From positions 1 through 18,427 of the forward strand of contig JAKATE010000022.1 of NCBI GenBank assembly GCA_021828085.1: a stretch of 18,427 bases of DNA. The letters run 5' to 3'. Source of the stretch: Thermoplasmata archaeon (GTDB lineage Archaea > Thermoplasmatota > Thermoplasmata > Lutacidiplasmatales > UBA184). The translations under genes were made by a program, and so were the position numbers. A model generated the notes under the pieces. That model was not told the DNA's origin. It saw nothing but the letters and a program-made list of their open reading frames with translations, and ran no database searches. Positions 1 to 7,276 of this stretch are shown in pieces. The stretch's first letter is position 1; every line of letters begins with the position of its first letter.

Positions 1-132
1 GATCTCCTTGGGGAATCCCGAGATGACCGTGGTCGGCTTGTTGTACCGGCGCCGCTCGACCCGCACCGTCAGGACGGCCTCTTCCCGGTCTAGTTCCTCT
101 GTGATCTCCTTGAGGGGATCGTAGTCCTGCAC
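1..132 (-). CDS. Translation initiation factor aIF1 (SUI1 family), N-terminal part
   Basis: Only the first 44 codons lie in the window; the gene runs off the left edge on the minus strand. The translation reads VQDYDPLKEITEELDREE and later VERRRYNKPTTVISGFPKE, which is the beginning of an archaeal SUI1/eIF1 domain (basic RRY..K..T.I.GF strand-loop). The family binds the small ribosomal subunit near the P site and monitors start-codon selection. I chose the GTG at 132-130 because a TATA-like box (minus-strand CTTATAC, plus 158-164) is centred about 29 nt upstream, fitting a leaderless transcript that begins at or near the GTG. No Shine-Dalgarno sequence is needed in that case. The C-terminal half with the conserved GG-V/T segment is outside the window, so the assignment rests on the N-terminal half only. 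Confidence 0.85.
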   Translation of the reverse strand, partial: MQDYDPLKEITEELDREEAVLTVRVERRRYNKPTTVISGFPKEI

Positions 133-157
133 GGTTGTGGGGGCAAGGAGAGGGGCA

Positions 158-164
158 GTATAAG
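158..164 (-). promoter_or_regulatory. TATA-like box of the aIF1 gene
   Basis: Minus-strand CTTATAC is one of the few AT-rich heptamers in this GC-rich region and is centred 29 nt before the GTG start of the aIF1 gene. That spacing suits archaeal TBP-driven initiation at the start codon. Inferred from position only. Confidence 0.55.
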
Positions 165-329
165 ATTAGTTTGTCCCCGGCGGACTCCCCCGCCCCGTCT
201 CCCGACCGCTCCCTGCGGGACGCCCTCCTGACCCTCCCGGGGGAGGGCCGGTGGGGCTCTCCCCCCCGCGGTCGGCATGGTCGGGTCCAGGGGGAGGACC
301 CGAGGTCGGGGGGAGAGGGGACGATACGG

Positions 330-338
330 CCAAATAGG
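330..338 (+). promoter_or_regulatory. TATA-like box upstream of the receiver-like gene
   Basis: CCAAATAGG is an AT-rich island centred about 32 nt before the ATG at 366. That is compatible with initiation a few bases before the start codon. A second AT-rich stretch, TTAAG at 351-355, is too close to the ATG to be its TATA box. Confidence 0.4.
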
Positions 339-365
339 CGTCCCGACGTGTTAAGACCTCCGACC

Positions 366-818
366 ATGCCCGGTCCTTCTCGGCCCCGCTGGAAGGCTAT
401 CGTTGTCGGTGAGGACCCGCTCCTCCGCTACCTGGTCCGGGAGTCGCTCCACGCGGAGGGGGTCACCACCTTCACGGAGGCTCGGGGACCCCAGGAGGTC
501 TCCCCGGCCGCCCGGATCGAGGGAAACCGGGGGGTCGTGATCCTCTGCCTGAACGGCCCGTCCGAACACTGGCAGCGGATGATCGAGGAGACCCGGCGCG
601 CCGTCCCGGGAGGCAAGCTCGTGGCGGTGACCTTCGGCAACGCTTCTGCCCTGCCCGGGACGCTCCAGACCGATGCGCGCCTCGGGGCCGATGCCATGGT
701 CCGGGGCCCCCCCCGGACCTCCGAGCTCAAGGAGGCCGTGCTCCAAGCCCGCCTGGTACGCCCCCCTCCCGGGTCACGGACGTCGGCCCCCCCTCGGCCG
801 ACTCCGAATCTCCCGTGA
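366..818 (+). CDS. Degenerate receiver-domain (REC-like) protein
   Basis: A 150-residue protein whose first 130 residues follow the CheY/receiver pattern: a hydrophobic first strand ending in the acidic pair E16-D17, a third strand VVILCLNGP (residues 57-65), a Thr at the end of strand four (VAVTF, T89), then GADAMVRGP where receivers have GA..YL.KP, and a final helix. The aspartate that is phosphorylated in receivers aligns with Cys61, and the invariant Lys is Arg113, so ordinary aspartyl phosphorylation looks unlikely. The last 20 residues are Pro-rich and probably disordered. I chose the ATG at 366 because the frame upstream is low-complexity and the receiver fold begins right after it. 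It lies just ahead of the kdp operon, where many bacteria keep the KdpE regulator, but it has no DNA-binding domain. A role in potassium response is only a guess. Confidence 0.6.
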   Translation: MPGPSRPRWKAIVVGEDPLLRYLVRESLHAEGVTTFTEARGPQEVSPAARIEGNRGVVILCLNGPSEHWQRMIEETRRAVPGGKLVAVTFGNASALPGTLQTDARLGADAMVRGPPRTSELKEAVLQARLVRPPPGSRTSAPPRPTPNLP

Positions 819-868
819 GACCGAGAGCCGGTCGGGCCCCCCCAAGGGAGGGGGTGGTTCGTCGTATC

Positions 869-877
869 CCTTAAGTG
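869..877 (+). promoter_or_regulatory. TATA-like box for the kdp operon
   Basis: CCTTAAGTG is the only AT-rich island between the receiver-like gene and kdpF. Initiation 24-29 nt downstream would place the transcript start near 898-902, just before the palindrome at 903-915 and before the conserved part of kdpF. The box resembles the CCTTAAGG found 26 nt before the GTG at 9880. Confidence 0.45.
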
Positions 878-1027
878 CCCCTCGAATGCTCTGGCGCTCC
901 CGGTAGGGACCCTACGGCGCTCCTGGACGGACTCCTGGATAATCTGGGCCTCATCGTCTTCACCCTGGTGACGGCGGCGCTCGTCGTCTACCTCCTCTAC
1001 GCCATGCTCCGGCCCGAGAAGTTCTGA
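875..1027 (+). CDS. kdpF: KdpF-like small subunit of the potassium pump
   Basis: A very short reading frame ending 13 bp before kdpA. Its last 30 residues form one transmembrane helix followed by the KdpF signature: LGLIVFTLVTAALVVYLLY, then AMLRPEKF and the stop. KdpF is a single-span peptide that stabilises the KdpABC complex; E. coli KdpF has 29 residues. The only standard start in frame is GTG at 875, giving 50 residues, but that codon overlaps the presumed TATA box. The family length would fit a start at CTG 935 (30 residues), with CTG 923 also possible. The C-terminal 30 codons are the secure part; the start is unresolved. Its position as first gene, kdpF-A-B-C, is the usual order. Confidence 0.75.
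   Translation: MPLECSGAPGRDPTALLDGLLDNLGLIVFTLVTAALVVYLLYAMLRPEKF
903..915 (+). promoter_or_regulatory. 13-bp palindrome, candidate kdp operator
   Basis: GTAGGG-A-CCCTAC is a perfect 6+1+6 inverted repeat lying about 30 bp downstream of the TATA-like box and about 20 bp before the KdpF core. A dimeric repressor bound here would block the initiation site. It is also within the longest possible kdpF reading frame. No regulator is identifiable from the window. Confidence 0.35.
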
Positions 1028-1040
1028 GGGGGCTGGTCGG

Positions 1041-2711
1041 ATGATCCCCTGGGCGACGTATCTCGACGTCCTCCTCACGCTCGTCGTGGTCCTCGCGCTC
1101 GCCCCCATCCTGGGGCGCTACATCGCCCGGGTCTACACCGACCGCCCCTCCCTCCTCGACGGGGTCTTCGGCCCCTTCGAGCGGGGCGTCTTCCGGTTCC
1201 TGGGGGTCCAGCCCCGGCAGGAGATGGGCTGGAAGGAGTACGCGGTCAACCTCCTGCTGCTCAACGCCGTGGCGGCGATCGGGGTCTTCCTCCTCCTGCT
1301 CTACCAGGCGCAACTCCCCCTGAACGCCCTGGGAGTCCCCGGCATGTCCTGGGACCTCGCCTTCCACACCTCGAGCAGCTTCGTCACGAACACGGACTAC
1401 CAGCACTACGTCCCCGAGACGCAGCTCTCGCTCTTCAGTGCCCTCTTCGGGCTGCAGACGCTGATGTACCTCTCCCCCGCCACGGGGATGTGCGTCTTCG
1501 CGGCGATGGCCCGGGGGTTCAGCCGCCGCGACGGCACCCTGGGGAACTTCTACGTCGACTTCGTACGGACGCTCACGCGCATCTTCCTCCCCCTCGTCGT
1601 CCTGGGGACCCTGGGCTTCCTCCTGGCCGGGGTCCCCGAGACGCTGGCCCAGAGCGTCACGGCCTTCTCCCCGCTCGCGGGGGCCCAGGTCATCCCGCTC
1701 GGACCGGTCGCCAGCTGGAACGCCATCATGCTCCTCGGGACGAACGGGGGCGGCTACTTCAACGCCAATCTGGCCCAGCCCCTCGCCAATCCGACGGCCG
1801 CGACGCTCCTCCTGGGGGTGGTGCTGATGCTCCTCATCCCCTTCGCGACCCCGTTCGCCTTTGGCCGGATGATCCGACGCCCGGGCGAGGCCCACCCCCT
1901 CGTCGCCACAGCCCTGGTCATTTTCCTCATCGCGCTCGCCATCTTCGTCTTCTTCTCGCTGAGCAACCCGTACCTCGGCCCACCGGTCACGCAGCCCCTG
2001 GGTTACCTCTCGGGGGCCGAGACGCGCTTCTCCCTCCCCGAGAGCGCCCTGTTCGAGGTCTCCTCCATCTACTCCAACACGGGGGCCTCGGTGATGGCCA
2101 TCGGGGCGCTCACCCCCTGGGCGCAGAGCTCGCTGCTCTTCGGGATGTTCCTGCAATCCACGCCCGGGGGGGACGGGACCGGCTTCGGCTACATGCTCAT
2201 CTACGTGCTCCTCGCGGTCTTCGTGGGGGGCCTCATGGTCGGCCGGACCCCCGAGTACCTCGGGAAGAAGGTCGGCCGGGACCAGGTGAAGTGGTCCGCC
2301 GCGGCCCTCCTGAGCCATCCGTTCCTCATCCTCGTCCCGCTCGCCGTGGCGCTGACGGCCGGTGTCGGTCTCTCCGGGGCCATCAACGGGCAGTCCTTCA
2401 CGGCGGTCCTCTACGAGTTCACCAGCGAGGCGGCCAACAACGGCTCGGGGATCGGGGGGTTCGCCAACACGACGCCCTTCTACAACGTGGCCGGGGGGAT
2501 CGTCATGCTGCTGGCGCGCTACGTCCCCATCGTCGCCATGCTGGCCATCGGGGGGTCGCTCTCCCGGGAGTCCCAGCAGCCGCCCGGGACCGGCACCCTG
2601 CGGACCCAGTCGCTCACCTTCACCATCTACCTGATCCTCTTCCTGCTCATCATCGCCGGGCTGCTCTTCCTCCCCGTGCTGGCGCTGGGACCGCTCTCCC
2701 AGCTGGTCTGA
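1041..2711 (+). CDS. kdpA: Potassium-transporting ATPase subunit A (KdpA)
   Basis: KdpA is the membrane channel-like subunit that selects K+ in the KdpFABC pump. The protein has 556 residues, close to the 557 of E. coli, and about ten hydrophobic spans. The four pore-loop segments are visible: TNTDYQHY at residues 116-123, GTNGGGYFNAN from 233, YSNTGAS around 344-350, and ANNGSGIGG around 465-472. The third and fourth loops differ from the E. coli pattern: no HDS-type residues follow NTGA in the third. The ATG at 1041 follows the kdpF stop by 13 bp and has a purine-rich GAGGGGG run upstream. It is 6 bp from kdpB and certainly co-transcribed with it. Confidence 0.97.
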   Translation: MIPWATYLDVLLTLVVVLALAPILGRYIARVYTDRPSLLDGVFGPFERGVFRFLGVQPRQEMGWKEYAVNLLLLNAVAAIGVFLLLLYQAQLPLNALGVPGMSWDLAFHTSSSFVTNTDYQHYVPETQLSLFSALFGLQTLMYLSPATGMCVFAAMARGFSRRDGTLGNFYVDFVRTLTRIFLPLVVLGTLGFLLAGVPETLAQSVTAFSPLAGAQVIPLGPVASWNAIMLLGTNGGGYFNANLAQPLANPTAATLLLGVVLMLLIPFATPFAFGRMIRRPGEAHPLVATALVIFLIALAIFVFFSLSNPYLGPPVTQPLGYLSGAETRFSLPESALFEVSSIYSNTGASVMAIGALTPWAQSSLLFGMFLQSTPGGDGTGFGYMLIYVLLAVFVGGLMVGRTPEYLGKKVGRDQVKWSAAALLSHPFLILVPLAVALTAGVGLSGAINGQSFTAVLYEFTSEAANNGSGIGGFANTTPFYNVAGGIVMLLARYVPIVAMLAIGGSLSRESQQPPGTGTLRTQSLTFTIYLILFLLIIAGLLFLPVLALGPLSQLV

Positions 2712-2717
2712 ACCGCC

Positions 2718-4829
2718 ATGGGGGACGCACCTTCGATCACCCCGGGCGCCCGGGTGAGCGTCCACCGCCGCCCGCACACCAGCGGCTGGCGGGTGCTGCG
2801 CACCTCGCTCACCATGTTCGACCCGCGCTCCGAGGTGCACAAGCCGGTGATGTTCGTCGTCTACGTCTTCTGGCTCTTCACCGTGGCCGCCTTCCTCTTC
2901 CCCGGCCTCTTTCCCGACATCCCGAGCTCCCCGGTGGACCGGGTCTACTTCCTCGGCCTCGTCATCATCCTGTTCCTCACCCTCTGGTTCTCGCACCTGG
3001 GAGAGGCGGTGGCGGAGGCCCAGGGGCGCGCCCAGGCCGACAGCCTCCGCCAGGTGCGCAGCGGCATCCAGGGCCGGCAGATCCTCCCGGACGGCCGCCG
3101 CCAGTGGGTCCCCGCCACCCTGCTTCACCCCGGGGACACGGTGGAGGTCCGCCCCGGGGAGGTCCTTCCCCTCGACGGGGACGTGGTCCAGGGGGCGCTC
3201 GTCATCGACGAGTCGATGATGACCGGCGAGTCCGAGCCGGTGGTCCGGGAGAGCGGCGGGGACAAGACCAGCGTCCTGGGGGGGAGCCGGGCGCTCCAGG
3301 GCATCGCCCAGGTCCGGATCACCTCGCAGCCCGGTCAGAGCTTCCTGGACCGGATGATCCGTCTCGTGGAGGGGGTGCAGCGCGAGAAGACCCCCAACGA
3401 GCTCGCGCTGACCATCCTGCTCGTCACCCTCACCGTGGCGATCCTGGTGGTGATCCTGACGGTCGCCTTCCTGATCCGGGTCACCGGGGCCGCGCTCGCG
3501 GACCTGGGGACGCTCATCGCCCTGTTGGTCTGTCTCATGCCGACCACCATCGGGGGCCTGCTCCCGGCCATCGGCATCGCCGGGGTGAACCGCGTGGGCC
3601 GGGCCAACATCGTGGCGAAGAGCGGCCGAGCGGTGGAGGCGGCGGGGGACCTCGATGTGCTCATCCTGGACAAGACCGGGACCATCACGGTGGGCAACCG
3701 GCTCGCCAGCGAGTTCATCCCGGCCCCGGGCATCGAGATGGGGGAGTTCCTGCGCCTCGCGACGCTGGTGAGCGCCTTTGACGACACCCCCGAGGGTCGT
3801 TCCATCGTCCGCCTGGCCACCCGGCGGGGGGTCACGGTGGAGAAGCTCGATCCGACGAAGATCCGTCTCATCCCGTTCTCCGCCGAGCGGCGGCTCAGCG
3901 GGATCGTGCTTCCCGGGGTGGGGGAGCTCTACAAGGGGGCCCTCGACGCCATCGCGAGCCTCGCCGGGGACATCCCGCGGGAGCTCCGCATCGCCGCCTC
4001 GGACGCCTCCCGGCAGGGGATGACCCCCCTCGCGGTCAGCCTGGACAAGCGCGTGGTGGGGGTGGTCCTGCTCAAGGACGTGGTGAAGCCGGGCATCAAG
4101 GACCGGCTGCGCGAGCTCCGGCTCATGGGGATCCGGACGGTGATGTGCACCGGCGACAACCGGCTCACCGCCGCCGCCATCGCCCGCGAGAGCGGCGTCG
4201 ATGAGTTCGTCGCCGAGGCCAAGCCCGAGACCAAGCTCGCCCTCATCCAGCGCGTGAAGCGCGAGGGGCGTCTCGTCGCCATGACCGGCGACGGGACCAA
4301 CGACGCCCCCGCCCTCGCCCAGGCGGATGTGGGACTCGCCATGAACAGCGGCACCTCCGCCGCCAAGGAGGCCGGGAACATGGTCGATCTCGACAGCGAC
4401 CCCACCAAGCTCATCGAGGTGGTCTCCATCGGGAAGCAGCTCCTGATCACCCGCGGGGCCCTCACCACCTTCTCGGTCACCAGCGACGTGGCGAAGTACT
4501 TCGCGCTCCTTCCCGCCATCTTCCTCGGCGTCGGCTTCCTCAACATCCTCGGCCTGGGGGACCCCCGCGTGGCGGTGCTCGCCACGCTCCTGTTCAACGC
4601 CCTGACCATCCCGCTGCTCATCCCCATCGCCCTCCGGGGGGTCCGCTTCCGGCCCCGGTCGGCCTCCGAGCTCCTCTCGAGGAACCTGATGGTCTACGGC
4701 CTCGGCGGGCTGGTGCTCGCCTTCGTGGGGATCAAGCTCCTCTACCTCGGGCTCGAGGCCCTGCTGGCGCAGGGTTGGGTCCATAACCTCCTTGTCGTCC
4801 TCGAGCATCTGCTCTCGCACCTTCCATGA
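2718..4829 (+). CDS. kdpB: Potassium-transporting ATPase subunit B (KdpB), P-type ATPase
   Basis: The 703-residue catalytic subunit hydrolyses ATP to drive K+ uptake through KdpA. All P-type ATPase landmarks are intact: TGES at 169-172 in the actuator domain, the phosphorylated Asp318 in DKTGTIT, the nucleotide-binding FSAERRLSGI segment, TGDN at 478-481, and the hinge TGDGTNDAPA starting at 523. Ser172 of TGES corresponds to the serine whose phosphorylation inhibits E. coli KdpB at high K+, so that inhibition site is retained. Seven or so membrane spans surround these domains. The N-terminal 20 residues are an extension of low conservation. The ATG at 2718 is 6 bp after kdpA; the stop overlaps the kdpC start (ATGA), implying coupled translation. 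Confidence 0.98.
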   Translation: MGDAPSITPGARVSVHRRPHTSGWRVLRTSLTMFDPRSEVHKPVMFVVYVFWLFTVAAFLFPGLFPDIPSSPVDRVYFLGLVIILFLTLWFSHLGEAVAEAQGRAQADSLRQVRSGIQGRQILPDGRRQWVPATLLHPGDTVEVRPGEVLPLDGDVVQGALVIDESMMTGESEPVVRESGGDKTSVLGGSRALQGIAQVRITSQPGQSFLDRMIRLVEGVQREKTPNELALTILLVTLTVAILVVILTVAFLIRVTGAALADLGTLIALLVCLMPTTIGGLLPAIGIAGVNRVGRANIVAKSGRAVEAAGDLDVLILDKTGTITVGNRLASEFIPAPGIEMGEFLRLATLVSAFDDTPEGRSIVRLATRRGVTVEKLDPTKIRLIPFSAERRLSGIVLPGVGELYKGALDAIASLAGDIPRELRIAASDASRQGMTPLAVSLDKRVVGVVLLKDVVKPGIKDRLRELRLMGIRTVMCTGDNRLTAAAIARESGVDEFVAEAKPETKLALIQRVKREGRLVAMTGDGTNDAPALAQADVGLAMNSGTSAAKEAGNMVDLDSDPTKLIEVVSIGKQLLITRGALTTFSVTSDVAKYFALLPAIFLGVGFLNILGLGDPRVAVLATLLFNALTIPLLIPIALRGVRFRPRSASELLSRNLMVYGLGGLVLAFVGIKLLYLGLEALLAQGWVHNLLVVLEHLLSHLP

Positions 4830-5539
4830 GCGAGCAACCCCCCGCCGAGACCCCCGCCACAGTCCCCACTTCCCCCGCCCCTGCGCGGCTGGCCGCGCCC
4901 GGGGGGGCGGAAGAGGGGGCGCGGCGCCTCGCCCCGGACCTGCCGATGAAGCGCCCCTCGGTCCGTCCGGCGGTCCTGGGCTTCCTCTTGGTCCTCCTGC
5001 TGCTCGGCGCGGGCTTCAACGTGGCGGCGAGCGTGCTCACCGGCGCGGTCACCCCGGCCACGGCGGAGGGGATCTATCTCTACAACGCGAACGGGACCCG
5101 CGAGGTCTCCAAGTACCTGGGGGTCAACGTCACCAGCCCCGAGCTCTTCTGGCTGAGGCCCTCGGCCACGGACTACCAGCCGTTCGAGGGGGCGGGGAAC
5201 AACGGCTTCTACGGCCCCTCCAGTCCGGCGCTCCTCGCGGAGGTGAAGGCCTACGCCGCCGAGCTCGGGCTCACCAACGTGAGCGTCCCCGTGGACCTGG
5301 TCACCCCCTCGGCGAGCGGTCTTGACCCGGACGTGACCCCCCAGGCCGCCCTCGTCCAGGTCCCCCGGGTGGCGAACGAGAGCGGTCTCAACCAGTCGAT
5401 GCTCCAGCAGCTGGTCAACGCCCAGATCGTCCAGCCGACCTTCTCCTGGCTGGGCACCCCCTACGTGAACGTGGTGCTGCTCGACCTGGCGCTCCTCCCG
5501 GAGCTCCCGCACCCGCCTCCACCGGTAGGAGGGGGCTGA
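4826..5539 (+). CDS. kdpC: Potassium-transporting ATPase subunit C (KdpC)
   Basis: KdpC is the single-span subunit that supports ATP binding in the Kdp complex. The 237-residue protein has a Pro/Ala-rich N-terminal extension of about 45 residues, one transmembrane helix (about 49-68, LGFLLVLLLLGAGFNVAASV), then the extracytoplasmic domain. Family hallmarks are the substrate-like FWLRPSATDYQPF segment, GAGNNGFYGPSSP, and SASGLDPDVTPQAALVQVPR starting at residue 162. The C-terminal strand ends in PYVNVVLLDLAL and a Pro-rich tail. The extension makes it longer than the roughly 190 residues usual for the family. Met41 (MKRPSVRP) is an alternative start, but the ATG at 4826 is favoured by the four-base overlap with kdpB. 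Confidence 0.96.
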   Translation: MSEQPPAETPATVPTSPAPARLAAPGGAEEGARRLAPDLPMKRPSVRPAVLGFLLVLLLLGAGFNVAASVLTGAVTPATAEGIYLYNANGTREVSKYLGVNVTSPELFWLRPSATDYQPFEGAGNNGFYGPSSPALLAEVKAYAAELGLTNVSVPVDLVTPSASGLDPDVTPQAALVQVPRVANESGLNQSMLQQLVNAQIVQPTFSWLGTPYVNVVLLDLALLPELPHPPPPVGGG

Positions 5540-5541
5540 GC

Positions 5542-6354
5542 GTGTACCACCGGATCCTCATCCCGGTGACCACCCCTTCCGAGGTGGAGCCGCTCATCCG
5601 CTTCGCGGCGAAGCTCCTCTCCCCTGGGGGGGAGATCCGTCTCCTCCACGTGATTCCCACGGTGGCGCTTCCGGAGCTCGCCCGGGACTGGCGGGCCTCG
5701 GTGAACATCGTCATCCCGGCCCACGAGACCGGGGCCGCCCTCGACATCCCTGTGGAACCCGAGGTGCGGGCGGCGCGGGACGTGGCCGCCGAGATCCTCG
5801 ACCTGGCCGAGAGCCACGGGATGGACGCGATCCTGCTCACCCTGCGCGGAGGCCGCCGGCGCACGAACCCCTTCGTCGGCCACACGGCCAGCGCCCTCCT
5901 CCAGCACGCCTCCTGCGACGTCATCATCGTGAACCGGCTGGCGCTCACCGGTGCGCGGTTCAACCGGATCCTGATCCCGTCGTTCTCCTCGCACGCGCCG
6001 CGCAAGGCGCTCAGCCTGGCCGAGCAGCTCGCGGTGCGCGAGGAGGGGATCCCCATCATCTCCCTCCTCCTCGGCCCCGAGGCCCCACAGGGACTCGGCA
6101 CCGGGGGGACGCGGGAGGACGTCACCGCCCGCGGCATCCCCCACCGCCTCAAGCACGTGCTGCTCAATCCCGGGATCTTCCGCCGGGGTCGCACCTACCC
6201 CGAGACGGTCCTCGCCGCGGCCGCCAAGGAGCGCTATGGGCTCATGGTGGTCAGCGAGGACGCCCAACGCGGCTCCCCGCTCCTGCTCACCCGCCGGTTC
6301 CTCGAGGAGCTCTTCCGGACCGCCCCCTGCCCCGTCCTCGCCTTGAGGGCGTGA
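5542..6354 (+). CDS. Tandem universal stress protein (two Usp domains)
   Basis: The 270-residue protein consists of two UspA-like alpha/beta domains: residues 3-135, beginning YHRILIPVTTPSE and ending SCDVIIVNR, and residues 142-270, beginning FNRILIPSFSS and ending APCPVLALRA. The glycine-rich ATP-binding motif near VGHTASALLQHA in the first domain is only partly kept, so nucleotide binding is uncertain. The GTG start lies 2 bp after the kdpC stop behind a strong AGGAGGGGG ribosome-binding sequence (5527-5535), so the gene belongs to the kdp operon. KdpD kinases carry a Usp domain that senses or modulates Kdp function, and some haloarchaeal kdp operons have an extra Usp-like gene at this place. 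A regulatory role in K+ homeostasis is therefore plausible but inferred. Confidence 0.85.
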   Translation: MYHRILIPVTTPSEVEPLIRFAAKLLSPGGEIRLLHVIPTVALPELARDWRASVNIVIPAHETGAALDIPVEPEVRAARDVAAEILDLAESHGMDAILLTLRGGRRRTNPFVGHTASALLQHASCDVIIVNRLALTGARFNRILIPSFSSHAPRKALSLAEQLAVREEGIPIISLLLGPEAPQGLGTGGTREDVTARGIPHRLKHVLLNPGIFRRGRTYPETVLAAAAKERYGLMVVSEDAQRGSPLLLTRRFLEELFRTAPCPVLALRA

Positions 6355-6379
6355 GGGAACCGGGCGTCAGGGGAGGGAC

Positions 6380-7216
6380 GTGGGAGAGCTCCTCTTCGCC
6401 GGTCTCGGTCTGCGCGACGAGCGCGACCTCTCCCTCCGGGCGACGGAGGAGCTTCGGCGCTGCGACCGGGTCTTCCTCGAGGAGTACACCTCGCGGAGCT
6501 CCCCGGGGACGGCCGCGCGGCTCGCCGGGCTGATCTCCCGGCCCGTGGAGACCCTCGGCCGGGAGGCCCTCGAGGCCGAGCGGGTGGTCCTCGAGCCGCT
6601 CTCCCGGGGGGAGCGGGTGGGCCTCGTGGTGGTGGGCGAGCCGTTCGCGGCCACCACGCACCTGTCGCTACGGCTTTCGGCCGAGCGGGCCGGCCACACC
6701 TGGCGGGTGCTCCACAACGCGAGCATCCTCACCGCGGCCCCGAGCCTGGCGGGGCTGAGCCTGTACAAGTTCGGACGGGTCGTGAGCTTGCCGGCGCCCC
6801 GCGAAGGGTACGAGCCCCGCTCCCCGTACGACGGCATCGCGGCCAACCGGGCCGCCGGACTGCACACCCTGGTGCTCCTGGACCTCGACGCCGAGGACGG
6901 CCGCTATCTCGAGGCCGGCGAGGCGCTCCGCGTGCTCGCGTCGTTGGAGCTGCGCTACCGGTCGGGCGTGCTGCCGCCCGGCGCCGAGGTGGTCGCGCTG
7001 GCGCGCGTCGGGAGCGAGCGCCCCGAGGTCCTCGCGGGACCCTGGGAGGTCGTCGCCGCGGCCCCGCTGGGCCCGCCCCTCCACTCCCTCATCCTTCCGC
7101 AACCGCCGCTCCATTTCCTCGAGGAGGAAGCCCTCTCCCGCTGGCGAGGGCGGCTCCTCGGGACAGCCCCCCCGGGGACGCGTGGCCCCGCGAATCCCTC
7201 CGCCGCGCGTCCTTGA
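6380..7216 (+). CDS. dphB: Diphthine synthase
   Basis: DphB methylates the modified histidine of elongation factor aEF2 with S-adenosylmethionine, a step in diphthamide synthesis found in archaea and eukaryotes. The 278-residue protein shows the tetrapyrrole-methylase fold typical of the family: LLFAGLGLRDERDLSL at the N-terminus, CDRVFLEEYTS (28-38), GEPFAATTH (86-94), HNASIL (112-117) and YKFGRVVSLP (129-138). These match diphthine synthases closely. The last 20 residues are a poorly conserved Pro/Arg tail. The GTG at 6380 lies just behind GGGGAGGGA and 25 bp after the Usp gene. It may be read through from the kdp operon, but no functional link to potassium is implied. Confidence 0.95.
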   Translation: MGELLFAGLGLRDERDLSLRATEELRRCDRVFLEEYTSRSSPGTAARLAGLISRPVETLGREALEAERVVLEPLSRGERVGLVVVGEPFAATTHLSLRLSAERAGHTWRVLHNASILTAAPSLAGLSLYKFGRVVSLPAPREGYEPRSPYDGIAANRAAGLHTLVLLDLDAEDGRYLEAGEALRVLASLELRYRSGVLPPGAEVVALARVGSERPEVLAGPWEVVAAAPLGPPLHSLILPQPPLHFLEEEALSRWRGRLLGTAPPGTRGPANPSAARP

Positions 7217-7227
7217 GGGAAAGGGAG

Positions 7228-7246
7228 CCCGACGGATCGCGTCGGG
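7228..7246 (+). terminator. Hairpin in the convergent gap after dphB
   Basis: CCCGACG-GATCG-CGTCGGG is a perfect 7-bp inverted repeat with a 5-base loop, located 11 bp after the dphB stop and 30 bp before the end of the convergent membrane-protein gene. It lacks the T-run that archaeal terminators usually need, so it may instead stabilise transcript ends. Confidence 0.35.
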
Positions 7247-7276
7247 GAGCCGACCGCGGGCCGTCCCAGCCGGCGC

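Larger units (their letters stand above)
133..365. other. Divergent intergenic region with GC-rich inverted repeats
   Basis: This gap separates the minus-strand aIF1 gene from the plus-strand receiver-like gene. It holds the two presumed promoters at its ends (158-164 minus, 330-338 plus). Between them are runs of C or G and two clean dyads: arms CCCTCCC/GGGAGGG at 232-238 and 241-247, and arms CGGGTCC/GGACCCG at 282-288 and 296-302 around a purine loop AGGGGGA. I find no convincing coding sequence and none of the conserved blocks of SRP RNA or RNase P RNA. The dyads may be structural DNA, operators or an unannotated transcript. Confidence 0.5.

Noticed and set aside
133..365. SRP RNA or RNase P RNA gene in the structured gap
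   Set aside because: I could find none of the conserved blocks of either RNA, and the dyads are short and separate.
818..870. Terminator after the receiver-like gene (C-run followed by G-run at about 837-855)
   Set aside because: The arms are homopolymeric with no T-run and no defined loop; in such GC-rich DNA this is expected by chance.
1490..3781. A 763-codon plus-strand frame across kdpA/kdpB
   Set aside because: Arg/Pro/Gly-rich frame shadow that crosses the boundary of two real genes; no motifs.
960..4820. A 1286-codon open frame on the minus strand opposite kdpA/kdpB
   Set aside because: Its product is a run of Glu, Asp, His, Gly and Arg with almost no aromatic residues, the mirror image of GC-rich codons in kdpA and kdpB, which have intact family motifs.
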